Source: CALAGB01 sp963789565
GTDB lineage: Bacteria; Chloroflexota; Chloroflexia; Thermomicrobiales; Thermomicrobiaceae
Direction: 5' to 3'
DNA: 64,000 bases
Assembly (NCBI GenBank): GCA_963789565.1
Contig: CAWBKX010000002.1
Location: 1,612,001 to 1,676,000, forward strand
Numbering within the stretch: the stretch's first letter is position 1; each line of letters begins with the position of its first letter. The translations under genes were made by a program, and so were the position numbers. Under the pieces are notes generated by a model, which did not search any database, was not told the DNA's origin, and worked only from the letters and a program-made list of their open reading frames with translations. Below, one piece after another: positions 51,904-60,328 of this stretch.

Positions 51904-52560
51904 TCACTTCTTACGAACGTAGAAATGCATTGCGTTGCCGACAGGGCGCTTTCCAACGAGTGCGTTGCCGGTCAGCCGACACCAGGAGTTGATGTCCCCT
52001 TCCGCGGTCGGTTCGCTGCTGATCACCTCCAGCACGTCGCTACTCGACAGGTCACGTAGTCGAGCCTTGATCAGCGGTGTCAGCGTGGCGCAATTGGCAT
52101 CCCCACCATCGAGCACCGCCGCGACCGCAACGTCGCCCATGGCGACCGACGACGTGTCTGGGGAAGCGGCGTCTTCCTCCGGCATGAAGCCAGTGCAGAG
52201 AAGGTCGAACTTGGTGAAGCGCCCGTCCTCAACCGTGGCGAACGCCTGCTGCTCGATGAGTCGCGTCCCGAGGTGACCGTGTACACGCATGCGCCACGAT
52301 AGATGCTGGCGGCCGGCAACGGCATCCAACTCGCTCTTCAGAAGTTCGATGCTGTCCGCCGTCCCGAACCATTGCTGAAAGTGGCTGATGGAGTCCTCGC
52401 CCCCGAGCGCATGCTGCAGACCTCGTGGAAGCAGTGCGCGGAAAGTCGCGTCCTCACTGAAGCAGGCGGCCATCGACATGAAGTCGAGTACCGTGAGCGC
52501 CGAAAGAAACTGATCCCCGACCGCGTTTGTCGCGGCCAAGTCACCCGAAATAGTGGCCAT
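51904..52560 (-). CDS. NTF2/SnoaL-TusA-like fusion protein
   Basis: 218 residues in two parts. Residues 8-125 form an NTF2/SnoaL-like domain (FLSALTVLDFMSMAACFSEDATFRALLP, then HFQQWFGTADSI). Residues 145-218 look like a TusA/SirA-type sulfur-carrier domain: LDGGDANCATLTPLIKARLRDL with Cys157 at the position of the sulfur-carrying cysteine (CPxP is CATL here), VLEVISSEPTAEGDINSWCRLTGN, and the ending MHFYVRKK. The combination is unusual. A DsrE gene follows, as DsrE and TusA genes often pair. Possible persulfide transfer between the two is inference. Confidence 0.78.
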   Translation of the reverse strand: MATISGDLAATNAVGDQFLSALTVLDFMSMAACFSEDATFRALLPRGLQHALGGEDSISHFQQWFGTADSIELLKSELDAVAGRQHLSWRMRVHGHLGTRLIEQQAFATVEDGRFTKFDLLCTGFMPEEDAASPDTSSVAMGDVAVAAVLDGGDANCATLTPLIKARLRDLSSSDVLEVISSEPTAEGDINSWCRLTGNALVGKRPVGNAMHFYVRKK

Positions 52561-52590
52561 TGCATCACCTTTCGCGTTATCCGCCAGGTG

Positions 52591-52842
52591 TCAGCTACCC
52601 TCACGGACCTCGATGATCTCGTCCGCCGCCATGCCATGTCCTTCACGGTGCACGCGATCGGCGTGTTCCTTACTCGGGGCATCACACAGGCAGAAGACCG
52701 TTCCGTCCTGCTCATTGAACCAGTAGCGCAGGTACCGCACGCCGTGTTTTTCCTGTGTCTCTTGATCGATATGGTGTGCGTTGGCAACCGCTTCAGGCGT
52801 CAGACCCTCCAGGTGCCGATGGATATCGATGAACAGTGGCAT
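52591..52842 (-). CDS. DUF4242 (SCO4226-like nickel-binding) protein
   Basis: 83-residue protein of the DUF4242 family, ferredoxin-like fold; the Streptomyces homologue SCO4226 binds nickel. Signature: MPLFIDIHRHLEGLTPEAVANAHHIDQETQEKHGVRYLRYWFNEQDGTVFCLCDAPSKEHADRVHREGHG. His and Cys residues that could bind metal are conserved (HRH, AHH, FCLC, VHREGHG). ATG 52842 follows AAAGGAGG. It lies 30 bases before the SnoaL-TusA fusion and belongs to the same transcription unit. Confidence 0.88.
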   Translation of the reverse strand: MPLFIDIHRHLEGLTPEAVANAHHIDQETQEKHGVRYLRYWFNEQDGTVFCLCDAPSKEHADRVHREGHGMAADEIIEVREGS

Positions 52843-52947
52843 CGGTGCGCCTCCTTTCTTGATCTCAATGCTAGGAGCACACCCTTGGGACCACATCGGA
52901 CGAACGTCCCATGGCGTCGAAGGGGGGTTGTTGGTTCTATGTCGGAT

Positions 52948-54564
52948 CTAGTTGAGGAGGTCGTGCTCGATGGCGAAGAGGGTTGCCGCTACCCGGGTAT
53001 GGACATCAATCTTGCCGTAGATGTGCTCGAGGTGATGGCGAATCGTGTGCTCGCTGATCGCCAACTCCTCCGCCATGTCGCGACGGCTCGCGCCGGTCGA
53101 CAAGAGCCGAAGCACGTCAACTTCGCGATCGGTGAGACCGGCCGGCCACTCGGTCCACAGCGCGTCAGCCGAGGAGTCACGTTCTTTTACCCGCTCGATC
53201 TCAGGCGCCGATTCCTTCCCAACCGCCCATACCAGGGCGTCGAAACATGCGGAAGTGAACCGCGAACCAATCCCCTGGGCAAGCTCGCGCAACGCGGAGT
53301 CAAGGTCGAGCGCTGGTCGGCCCGGCGCGGCGTGGGTCAGATCGTCGAACGCGTCCGCCACCGCGATCATGCAGGCACCAGGCGGAATCTGCCTCAGGCT
53401 GATGCCCCGATGGAACCCGCGTCCATCCGGCCGCTCATGGTGGGACACCACCAGCGGGATGAGTGGCGCGAACGCGGGCACGCGTCCCAGAATGCGTTCA
53501 GCGTAATAGGGGTGCAAACGCAGCAACTCCCAATCGGACGGAGTCAAGGCGCTTTCCGGCTTGTGAAGCACAAACGACGGCACCGCCACCAGTCCGACGT
53601 CATGCAGCAAAGCTGCGCGGCGGATTTGCTTGACGTTTAAGGGATCTTGCCCGAGACGCTTTGCCATGGCTTCCGCTAGTGCCGCCACTCTGCGCGAGTG
53701 ACCCGCCGAATAGAAACTCTTGAGATCCGCAAAATCCGCGAACGCGCGCGCGACGTCGTCCAGCCTCGGCTCGCTCAGGTAACAGTACGGGGACTCCGGC
53801 TCCATCCCTCGAACGTCGTCCCATACCGATTCCGATTCGAGGCCGCGCCAAAACGCGTCATCGCTCGCCAACTCCAAGAATGCGTCGGCGACGTTTGAAT
53901 CCAGCGTCTTTCCACGTTTGGAACGCGCAAGTCTAACGGCTGCCTCGCGACCCTCAACCTGATGGAAGACCTCGAGAAAGATAGTCGCGAAGAGAATTCG
54001 GGCAATGAGCGGCGTGGATGCGGCCGAATCATCCCGCGATCCAGACGCGGCCCAGTTTTCGAAGGCAAGCCTTAACGCATCTTGGACTTCAGTGGATCTG
54101 CCCAAACGACCGGCGATGCGCGCCGCCACCTCGGAGGTATTACGCAGCCCCTCCTGCATGAATTCCTTTCCGTGAACACTGAAATCAGCCACCCGCCGGG
54201 CCCGCGTTCCGATCCCTTGTCCAGTCGCCAGATGGCGAGCCAACCACCTGATCATGTCGCGTGGGTCACGCGGGTCGGTGAAGAAGAACAGTTCTCGTCT
54301 GGCAGTGATCTCGTTGCTCAGGATCGTCGCCGCCATCTGACTCGCCCAGGCAGTGCAACCGGCATCCATCAGCAGTTCGGCGTAGAACAGATCGGTTCGC
54401 ATTTCCTGGTCTAGCTGCAGGCGATCGGCCAGGCGCATCCCGATGTAGGTAGCGCGTACGCCGTGACCTGCGGCAAGACCCATGGCCAGGTCGGCGGCGA
54501 GCGAGAATGAGAAGAGGAGATCAATGGTGCGAAGCGGATCACCGGACGTCTCCGGGCGACTCAT
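52948..54564 (-). CDS. HD-domain (HD-GYP-like) protein fused to LuxR DNA-binding domain
   Basis: 538 residues. Residues about 1-270 are helical, without a recognised domain. Residues about 270-440 form an HD phosphohydrolase domain with GHSRRVAALAEAMAKRLG, RRAALLHDVGLV (HD at about 321) and HPYYAERILGRVPAFAPLIPLVVSHHERPDGRGFHRG. The GYP motif reads GRGF, so c-di-GMP cleavage is doubtful. The C-terminus (about 472-538) is a LuxR helix-turn-helix: LTDREVDVLRLLSTGASRRDMAEELAISEHTIRHHLEHIYGKI. First gene upstream of DUF4242, so it may control that cluster. Start ATG 54564, with AGGGAG three bases ahead. Confidence 0.87.
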   Translation of the reverse strand: MSRPETSGDPLRTIDLLFSFSLAADLAMGLAAGHGVRATYIGMRLADRLQLDQEMRTDLFYAELLMDAGCTAWASQMAATILSNEITARRELFFFTDPRDPRDMIRWLARHLATGQGIGTRARRVADFSVHGKEFMQEGLRNTSEVAARIAGRLGRSTEVQDALRLAFENWAASGSRDDSAASTPLIARILFATIFLEVFHQVEGREAAVRLARSKRGKTLDSNVADAFLELASDDAFWRGLESESVWDDVRGMEPESPYCYLSEPRLDDVARAFADFADLKSFYSAGHSRRVAALAEAMAKRLGQDPLNVKQIRRAALLHDVGLVAVPSFVLHKPESALTPSDWELLRLHPYYAERILGRVPAFAPLIPLVVSHHERPDGRGFHRGISLRQIPPGACMIAVADAFDDLTHAAPGRPALDLDSALRELAQGIGSRFTSACFDALVWAVGKESAPEIERVKERDSSADALWTEWPAGLTDREVDVLRLLSTGASRRDMAEELAISEHTIRHHLEHIYGKIDVHTRVAATLFAIEHDLLN

Positions 54565-54713
54565 ACGCTCCCTCAACCTTCTGCCGGCAATTGCGTCGCG
54601 AGAGTTTGAGACTGGGAGCCGATCAGACGGACATAATCAAATTGTGGTGCGTCATTCGTCCATGGTAGCGGACCAAGGTAATCACTACCAGAGGAGGGAC
54701 GTCGGCGCCTGGA

Positions 54714-55421
54714 TCAGAGGGTGACCACTGGCGACGTTACTTCACCACTCTCCTCGACAACGCGGCGCAGCTGCCCGTAGAGGTGGCTGAGCATCACGTA
54801 TCCGCCGAACGTGGTAAACGCCAGCCCAACGACGCAGAAAATGATGCCGAAGCCTGTGACGCTGCGGATGCCGTATTCGAGCGCCACGACCATAAAGAGC
54901 GGCATTGGAACTCTGCGCATCTCCAGGATCATGTCGCGAAACTGAAATCCGGCCGCGAAATCGCCATTGATCGCAATGCGACCGAGCACCACCGGCGGCA
55001 CGACCAGCATCACGATCTGCATTACCATGCTCACCATCCCAAGCCCAATCCAGCCGAAGGTGCCGAAAATGGCGAGGGGAACGAACACGGCGGAATGACT
55101 CGTTCCGGTGCTCAGCCAGAATGGAATGGTCAGGCAGAACATCGTGCCAATGATGGCGTAGAAGGGTAGCCACCAGACCAGGATCGCGACCGCCCCTTTC
55201 AGGCCGAGAACGAAATCATCCCCAAATTGGTCCCACTCGGGCAGCGGCACGTCGTTGCCGACGTAGGCGCTACGGATGATGCGCATCCAGTATCCGCCGA
55301 CCACCAGCCAGCCGAAAATGGGAATGAAGAGGAGCGCCCCGCCAATGAGGAGCTTCTTGAGCCAGTCGGGGTCCTCGAAGGCAAAGGTGAACGCGCGACC
55401 AACATCCATCGCCTCGCCCAA
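54714..55421 (-). CDS. DUF4013-domain membrane protein
   Basis: 235 residues, mostly hydrophobic: about five or six helices (LLIGGALLFIPIFGWLVVGG, GAVAILVWWLPFYAIIGTMF, FGWIGLGMVSMVMQIVMLV, IIFCVVGLAFTTFGGYVMLS). The N-terminal MDVGRAFTFAFEDPDWLKKLLIGG and YWMRIIRSAYVGNDVPLPEWDQFGDDFVLGLK are characteristic of DUF4013. Function unknown. A start at 55409 (MDVGRA) is equally likely. Divergent from the MoxR gene. Confidence 0.83.
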   Translation of the reverse strand: MGEAMDVGRAFTFAFEDPDWLKKLLIGGALLFIPIFGWLVVGGYWMRIIRSAYVGNDVPLPEWDQFGDDFVLGLKGAVAILVWWLPFYAIIGTMFCLTIPFWLSTGTSHSAVFVPLAIFGTFGWIGLGMVSMVMQIVMLVVPPVVLGRIAINGDFAAGFQFRDMILEMRRVPMPLFMVVALEYGIRSVTGFGIIFCVVGLAFTTFGGYVMLSHLYGQLRRVVEESGEVTSPVVTL

Positions 55422-55561
55422 TCCGTAGTTGTGCTGGGTAGCTCGCGCTCAAACGTGAAGACTACGCTAACAGAGGGCGCACGTCAGGTCAAAGCCGCTC
55501 CACTGGCGCCCGCTCGCGGTACGATTAGTGCCTGTCTATCAGCGCGCACAACGCACCCCGA

Positions 55562-56413
55562 ATGAGAAGGATTCGATTCAGCATGCAGCAACCGGAAAAC
55601 GGCCGCTGGGCCGACGCACAGGTCGCCGAGATCGTTGAGGAACCCTACTATCTGCCCGTCGGCGACGAGGTCGAGATCTTCGAGGCCGCCTACGCTCAAA
55701 AGCTGCCGGTCATGCTGAAGGGACCCACCGGGGTCGGCAAGACCCGCTTCCTGCGCTATATGGCGCACCGCCTGAACCGCCCACTGGTGAGCGTCGCCTG
55801 CCACGATGATCTGACGGCCAGCGACCTCCTGGGCCGTTATCTGATCAAAGGAGACGAGACCATCTGGATCGACGGTCCTCTGACGCACGCGGTGCGCATC
55901 GGCGCCATCTGCTATCTGGACGAGATCGTCGAGGCACGCAAGGACACGACCGTCGTCATCCACCCACTCACCGACGATCGCCGCCGACTGCGGCTCGAGA
56001 AGACGGGCGAGCTTCTGATCGCACCCCCAGAGTTCCTGCTCGTCATCTCCTACAACCCCGGGTACCAGAGCTTGATGAAGAACCTCAAACCGAGCACGCG
56101 GCAGCGTTTCGTGGCGCTCGACTTCGATTTCCCGCCGTCGGCGTTGGAATCGCGCATCGTGGCGCACGAGAGCGGCGTGGCCGCGGAGACGGCCGAGCGA
56201 TTGGTGCAGCTCGGCCGTCTGATTCGCCATCTGAGCGATTCTGGTCTCGACGAGCCAGCCAGCACGCGCCTGCTGATCTATGCGGGATTGTTGATCAGCT
56301 CCGGCGTTTCGCCGCGTCGCGCCTGTGAGCTGGCCATCGCCGCGCCGATCACCGACGACCAGACCGTGCAAGCCGCGGTTCTCGATCTGGTCTCAACCGT
56401 CTTCCCTGGATAG
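55562..56413 (+). CDS. MoxR AAA ATPase (CbbQ/NirQ/NorQ-like)
   Basis: 283-residue AAA+ ATPase. Walker A GPTGVGKT (54-61), Walker B ICYLDEIVEA, sensor-type LLVISYNPGY and arginine finger region STRQRFVALDFDF. The C-terminus carries the CbbQ/NirQ_C-like helices. This subfamily, with a VWA partner, remodels metalloenzymes: CbbQO activates Rubisco, NorQD helps NO reductase. The start may be ATG 55562 or 55583; either keeps all motifs. The VWA partner starts three bases after its stop. Confidence 0.92.
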   Translation: MRRIRFSMQQPENGRWADAQVAEIVEEPYYLPVGDEVEIFEAAYAQKLPVMLKGPTGVGKTRFLRYMAHRLNRPLVSVACHDDLTASDLLGRYLIKGDETIWIDGPLTHAVRIGAICYLDEIVEARKDTTVVIHPLTDDRRRLRLEKTGELLIAPPEFLLVISYNPGYQSLMKNLKPSTRQRFVALDFDFPPSALESRIVAHESGVAAETAERLVQLGRLIRHLSDSGLDEPASTRLLIYAGLLISSGVSPRRACELAIAAPITDDQTVQAAVLDLVSTVFPG

Positions 56414-56416
56414 CCA

Positions 56417-58282
56417 ATGCGCCGCTGGATCGATCGGCTACTGCCAACCCGGCCGTCCGCGGATGAACCGCATTCAACACGCGTTCAAGAAGTGCGACTC
56501 CCCTTCTCGGAGGTCGAAGGAACACTGGCCCTTTACGTCACGGCCCTCTCGGACGGCACGTTGCGCGTCAGCGGCACCGCCGGGGCCATGGGTGGCAGCT
56601 ACTCTGATGGCCGCACCATCTTCTTTCCATCAGTGGTCACGGGATTCGACAATCGAGCAGATGCGCGCCGCCTCTACCGGGTCATGGCTGCCTGGAAAGT
56701 GCTCCAGGTTCGCAGCGGCGCGCTCGACGTCGAAGCGCTGATCAACGGCGAGCAGGCCGGTCACGCACTCGGTCTGTATGAAGTGCTGCATGGCGAGTGG
56801 CTCGACCGCCAGCTGATTCAACGCTGGCCCGGTCTGACAAACGACCTGCTCATATTACGCGCCGACGCCCTCCAGCGACTCAGCGCTGATGGCGCGACAA
56901 ACGGCCACGCACAGGAGTCGCTGCTGCGTCATCTACTGGCGCAGCCACTCAATACGTTCCCGTCTCGACTAACGCTCGAAGAGCAGATCGGCATCTCGCT
57001 CCCCAACATCGACGAGGCGCTGTCAGCCGATGACGTCGCGACCGTCCGTCGCACCGTGCTGCAGCTGGCCGCGTCGGTCCCCTCCATCGGTGAGGGCGCG
57101 TTCATGCCGGTCCACTATCGCGGGCGCATCCGCTACGATCAGATTCGCATCGTCACATCCGTCGACTTTGAGGAGGAACAGCACCAGCAGTCGGCACTCG
57201 CCCCGCGACGAGCCAAATCACGCCATGACCCGTTGGTCGTCGACGTTCGGTCGCCCGAGCAGATGAATGCCCGTGATCGACGCGCGACACGTGGTGGGCG
57301 TCAATCGGTTCAGCTGAGCATGGGGGACCGCGAACCGACCATGACCTTCCAACAGGTACCGCTGAGCGACGCCGAGAAGGCCGGCGCGCTCCTCTATGAC
57401 GAGTGGGATCATCGAATCAACGCCTATCAAACGGAGTGGTGCGCGGTCCGCTTGCGGCATCCCAAAGGGGGCAGCACCGAGGCAGTCGACCGCATCCTAC
57501 GTCAGAACGCACCCCTCATCGCCCGCATCAAGCAGCAGTTCGAGGCACTCAGGCCTGAGCGGACACGCCTGACGCGGCAGCTCGATGGGGACGAACTCGA
57601 TCTGGACGCCATCGTCGACGCCCACGCCGATCGCTATGCCGGGTTCTCTCCCAGCGATAAGCTCTACAGCCGCATCCTGGAACGGGAACGCAACATCGCC
57701 CTCGGTGTATTGGTTGACTTGAGTGGCTCAACCGGTGCCTGGATCGATGACGACCCGCGCAACGATCAGGTAATCGAGGTCACCCGTCGCGCCATCGTCT
57801 TCCTGTGTGAGGCACTTACGATGCTGGACGATCGCTACGCTGTGTACGGCTTCACCAGCAGCACGCGTAAACGCATCGATGTCGCGATTCTCAAGGCATT
57901 TGATGAACAATACACGCAGACGGTGAAGGGACGCGTCGCCGGGATGGCGCCTGGCTCCTACACCCGCATCGGTCCGGCGGTGCGGCACGTGACTCAAGCG
58001 CTTCTCCAGCAACCAGCCCGCATCCGCCTGCTGTTGATGCTCTCCGACGGCCGGCCTAACGACTTCGATGGCTATGGCGGGCGCTACGGCATCGAGGACA
58101 CACGCAAGGCGCTCCTCGATGCGCGGCAGAAAGGCGTGGCCACCTTCGCTCTGACGATCGACTCAGAAGGGCGTGACTACCTGCCGCACATGTTCGGTCG
58201 CAACCACTATGTGGTCGTCGAGGACATCCGTGCCCTCTCGTTCAAGCTCTCCGACGTCTACCGGCGGTTGACGGTGCAGTGA
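56417..58282 (+). CDS. VWA-domain protein (CbbO/NorD-like)
   Basis: 621 residues, partner of the MoxR ATPase. The C-terminal von Willebrand A domain (about 425-620) has the MIDAS motif DLSGSTGAW with DxSxS, Thr in SYTRIGPAVRH and Asp in LLMLSDGRPND. The N-terminal 400 residues are helical, as in NorD/CbbO. The client of this chaperone pair would normally be encoded nearby, but neither Rubisco nor an NO reductase, nor any other recognisable metalloenzyme, is within this window except the thioredoxin fusion next door. Confidence 0.9.
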   Translation: MRRWIDRLLPTRPSADEPHSTRVQEVRLPFSEVEGTLALYVTALSDGTLRVSGTAGAMGGSYSDGRTIFFPSVVTGFDNRADARRLYRVMAAWKVLQVRSGALDVEALINGEQAGHALGLYEVLHGEWLDRQLIQRWPGLTNDLLILRADALQRLSADGATNGHAQESLLRHLLAQPLNTFPSRLTLEEQIGISLPNIDEALSADDVATVRRTVLQLAASVPSIGEGAFMPVHYRGRIRYDQIRIVTSVDFEEEQHQQSALAPRRAKSRHDPLVVDVRSPEQMNARDRRATRGGRQSVQLSMGDREPTMTFQQVPLSDAEKAGALLYDEWDHRINAYQTEWCAVRLRHPKGGSTEAVDRILRQNAPLIARIKQQFEALRPERTRLTRQLDGDELDLDAIVDAHADRYAGFSPSDKLYSRILERERNIALGVLVDLSGSTGAWIDDDPRNDQVIEVTRRAIVFLCEALTMLDDRYAVYGFTSSTRKRIDVAILKAFDEQYTQTVKGRVAGMAPGSYTRIGPAVRHVTQALLQQPARIRLLLMLSDGRPNDFDGYGGRYGIEDTRKALLDARQKGVATFALTIDSEGRDYLPHMFGRNHYVVVEDIRALSFKLSDVYRRLTVQ

Positions 58283-58449
58283 TCGACGTTCAGCTGAGGC
58301 CTCAAACATTGTCGCGCCACCAGTAATCGGTGAAGCTACTCAAGCATTACGTCCAGTCGACGGCGATGCTAGAATTTGCTCGTCGCACGCGGTAGCTGTG
58401 AGATTAATGATTCGTCCTGGGTAAATCGGCTGACGAGGTGGAGGTCGAC

Positions 58450-59991
58450 GTGGATTTGGTATTACTGGCGGCACGGCTGATCTTGGCGGTCGTCTTCGTG
58501 GTGGCCGGTCTGGCCAAACTGGCCGATCTGTCGGGATCACGGGCGGCCATGACTGGCTTTGGCGTGCCCTCGGTTCTGGCCGGTCCGTTTGGGACGCTGC
58601 TCCCGGTTGCCGAGCTGGCAAGCGCCGTGCTCCTCATCCCGCTGGCCTCGGCCTGGTGGGGTGGTCTGGCCGCGCTCGCACTGTTGCTCCTCTTCATCGC
58701 GGGCATCGGCGTCACTATGGCCCGCGGTCACGCGCCCGACTGCCACTGCTTCGGTCAACTGCACTCCGAGCCGGTCGGCTGGTCCACCTTGGCCCGCAAC
58801 ACCGTCCTGGCGCTGATCGCGGCGTTCATCGTCATCGACGGACGCGCGAGCGCCGGAACCAGTGCCGTGGGCTGGCTCGGGGATCGCTCGGGGTTGGCGG
58901 ACGTCGGTCTGGTGGTGGGCCTCCTGGTGACGTTGGCCATCATCGGTGAAGGCTGGCTCTTGCTGCATCTCTTGCAGCAGAACGGTCGATTGCTGGCGCG
59001 GGTCGAGACCCTGGAGGCGGGCGTGGGATCGGCCGCTGGGGTCGCTCCCCGACCGGCCGCTCCGGCCGCCCCCGCGGCGGGACTGCCGGTGGGGAGTGTG
59101 GCGCCGTCCTTCCGCCTCTCCGGCGTGCATGGCGAGACCATGACGCTGGATGCCTTGCGCGCAGCCGGGAAACCCACCCTCCTCCTCTTCAGTGATCCCC
59201 ACTGTGGCCCCTGTAACGCCTTACTGCCCGAGATCGGCACATGGCAACGGGAACATGCGGGACGATTCACCCTGGCCCTCATCAGCCGGGGATCGGTGGA
59301 CGAGAACCGTGCCAAGGGAACCGAGCATGGCGTGACCCAGATCCTCTTGCAGCAGGATCGCGAAGTGGCCGAGTCCTATCAGTCGACTGGCACACCGGGG
59401 GCCGTCCTGATCGGGACGGATGGACGCATTCAGAGCCCGCTGGCCATGGGCGCCGAGCAGATCCGGCAGTTGGTGCTGCGCACGAGCGGGCAGCCAGCCG
59501 TGCCCGTGGCCGCTCCGCGACCAGCCAACAATGGCAATGGCCATGGCAACGGTTCAGCGCCACCACCGACCAGTCGCATCGGGACGGCGGCACCGAAGGT
59601 GGCGTTACCCGACCTCACGGGCGAGACGGTCAAGCTGGCCGGCTTCCGCGGGGAACGCACGCTCCTCCTTTTTTGGAATCCGGGTTGTGGGTTCTGCCAA
59701 CGCATGTTGGGGGATCTCAAGGACTGGGAGGCGCATCGACCCAAGGATGCTCCCAAGCTGCTCATCGTGAGCACCGGGACGGTAGAGGCCAACCAGCAAT
59801 TGGGACTGCGTTCGACGCTGCTGCTGGATCAGGGGTTCACCACCGGGAGAGCGTTCGGAGCGACCGGAACACCCTCAGCCGTCCTGGTGAATACCGATGG
59901 GACGATTGGCTCGGAGGTGGCGGTGGGGGCTCAGGCCGTACTGGCACTCGCCAGTAACCCCGCCGAACCGCCCAAACCTGCCCGCACCTAA
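58450..59991 (+). CDS. MauE-thioredoxin-thioredoxin fusion
   Basis: 513-residue membrane redox protein. Residues 1-170 resemble MauE (DoxX-like, four or more helices) with Cys98 and Cys100 in CHCFG. After a Pro/Ala-rich linker two TlpA/redoxin domains follow: the first with CGPC at 252-255, the second with CGFC at 413-416; a Gly/Asn linker separates them. Both would lie outside the membrane, as in MauE-MauD. It could relay electrons across the membrane to periplasmic or extracellular disulfides. GTG 58450 follows GGTGGAGG; a GTG at 58438 is possible. Hairpin terminator downstream. Confidence 0.88.
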   Translation: MDLVLLAARLILAVVFVVAGLAKLADLSGSRAAMTGFGVPSVLAGPFGTLLPVAELASAVLLIPLASAWWGGLAALALLLLFIAGIGVTMARGHAPDCHCFGQLHSEPVGWSTLARNTVLALIAAFIVIDGRASAGTSAVGWLGDRSGLADVGLVVGLLVTLAIIGEGWLLLHLLQQNGRLLARVETLEAGVGSAAGVAPRPAAPAAPAAGLPVGSVAPSFRLSGVHGETMTLDALRAAGKPTLLLFSDPHCGPCNALLPEIGTWQREHAGRFTLALISRGSVDENRAKGTEHGVTQILLQQDREVAESYQSTGTPGAVLIGTDGRIQSPLAMGAEQIRQLVLRTSGQPAVPVAAPRPANNGNGHGNGSAPPPTSRIGTAAPKVALPDLTGETVKLAGFRGERTLLLFWNPGCGFCQRMLGDLKDWEAHRPKDAPKLLIVSTGTVEANQQLGLRSTLLLDQGFTTGRAFGATGTPSAVLVNTDGTIGSEVAVGAQAVLALASNPAEPPKPART

Positions 59992-60328
59992 GATCCACTT
60001 GGCGAACGAAAACGGCCCGTATGGAGATTTCCGTACGGGCCCACGGGATTGGCTTATAATTTAGCGGGCACAGGCTCACTCGCATGTAGTCGAGTTTTCA
60101 GAGGAGATCGCGTTTCCTGCCTGCGAGAAGGCTGCATCACCGGCATGCCGGACTGTCCCTGGCGATCGTGAGCGCCAGTAGGGCTGCCCGAGACCATCAC
60201 GCAGCACGACCGCGGCGGATCGGTCCCGATCAGTGGAATCGGCCGATCGAGCCCGCGGATCTCACTGATACGTCTGGCCTGGCTCAGGACGCGCCCAGCA
60301 TGCGACAGTGGGAAGATAAACGTTCTCC
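59992..60328. other. intergenic region with terminator
   Basis: About 340 bases. It contains the hairpin at 60014-60041 and presumably the promoter of the AfsR-like regulator. No other gene seen. Confidence 0.5.
60014..60041 (+). terminator. hairpin after the MauE fusion gene
   Basis: GGCCCGTATGG (60014-60024) pairs with CCGTACGGGCC (60031-60041), with one G-T wobble and a six-base loop. It lies 23 bases after the stop codon. No T-run follows directly. Confidence 0.75.

Noticed and set aside
55562..58282. Reading the MoxR-VWA pair as evidence for denitrification or carbon fixation
   Set aside because: No NO reductase, nitrite reductase or Rubisco gene is in the window; the subfamily serves several clients.
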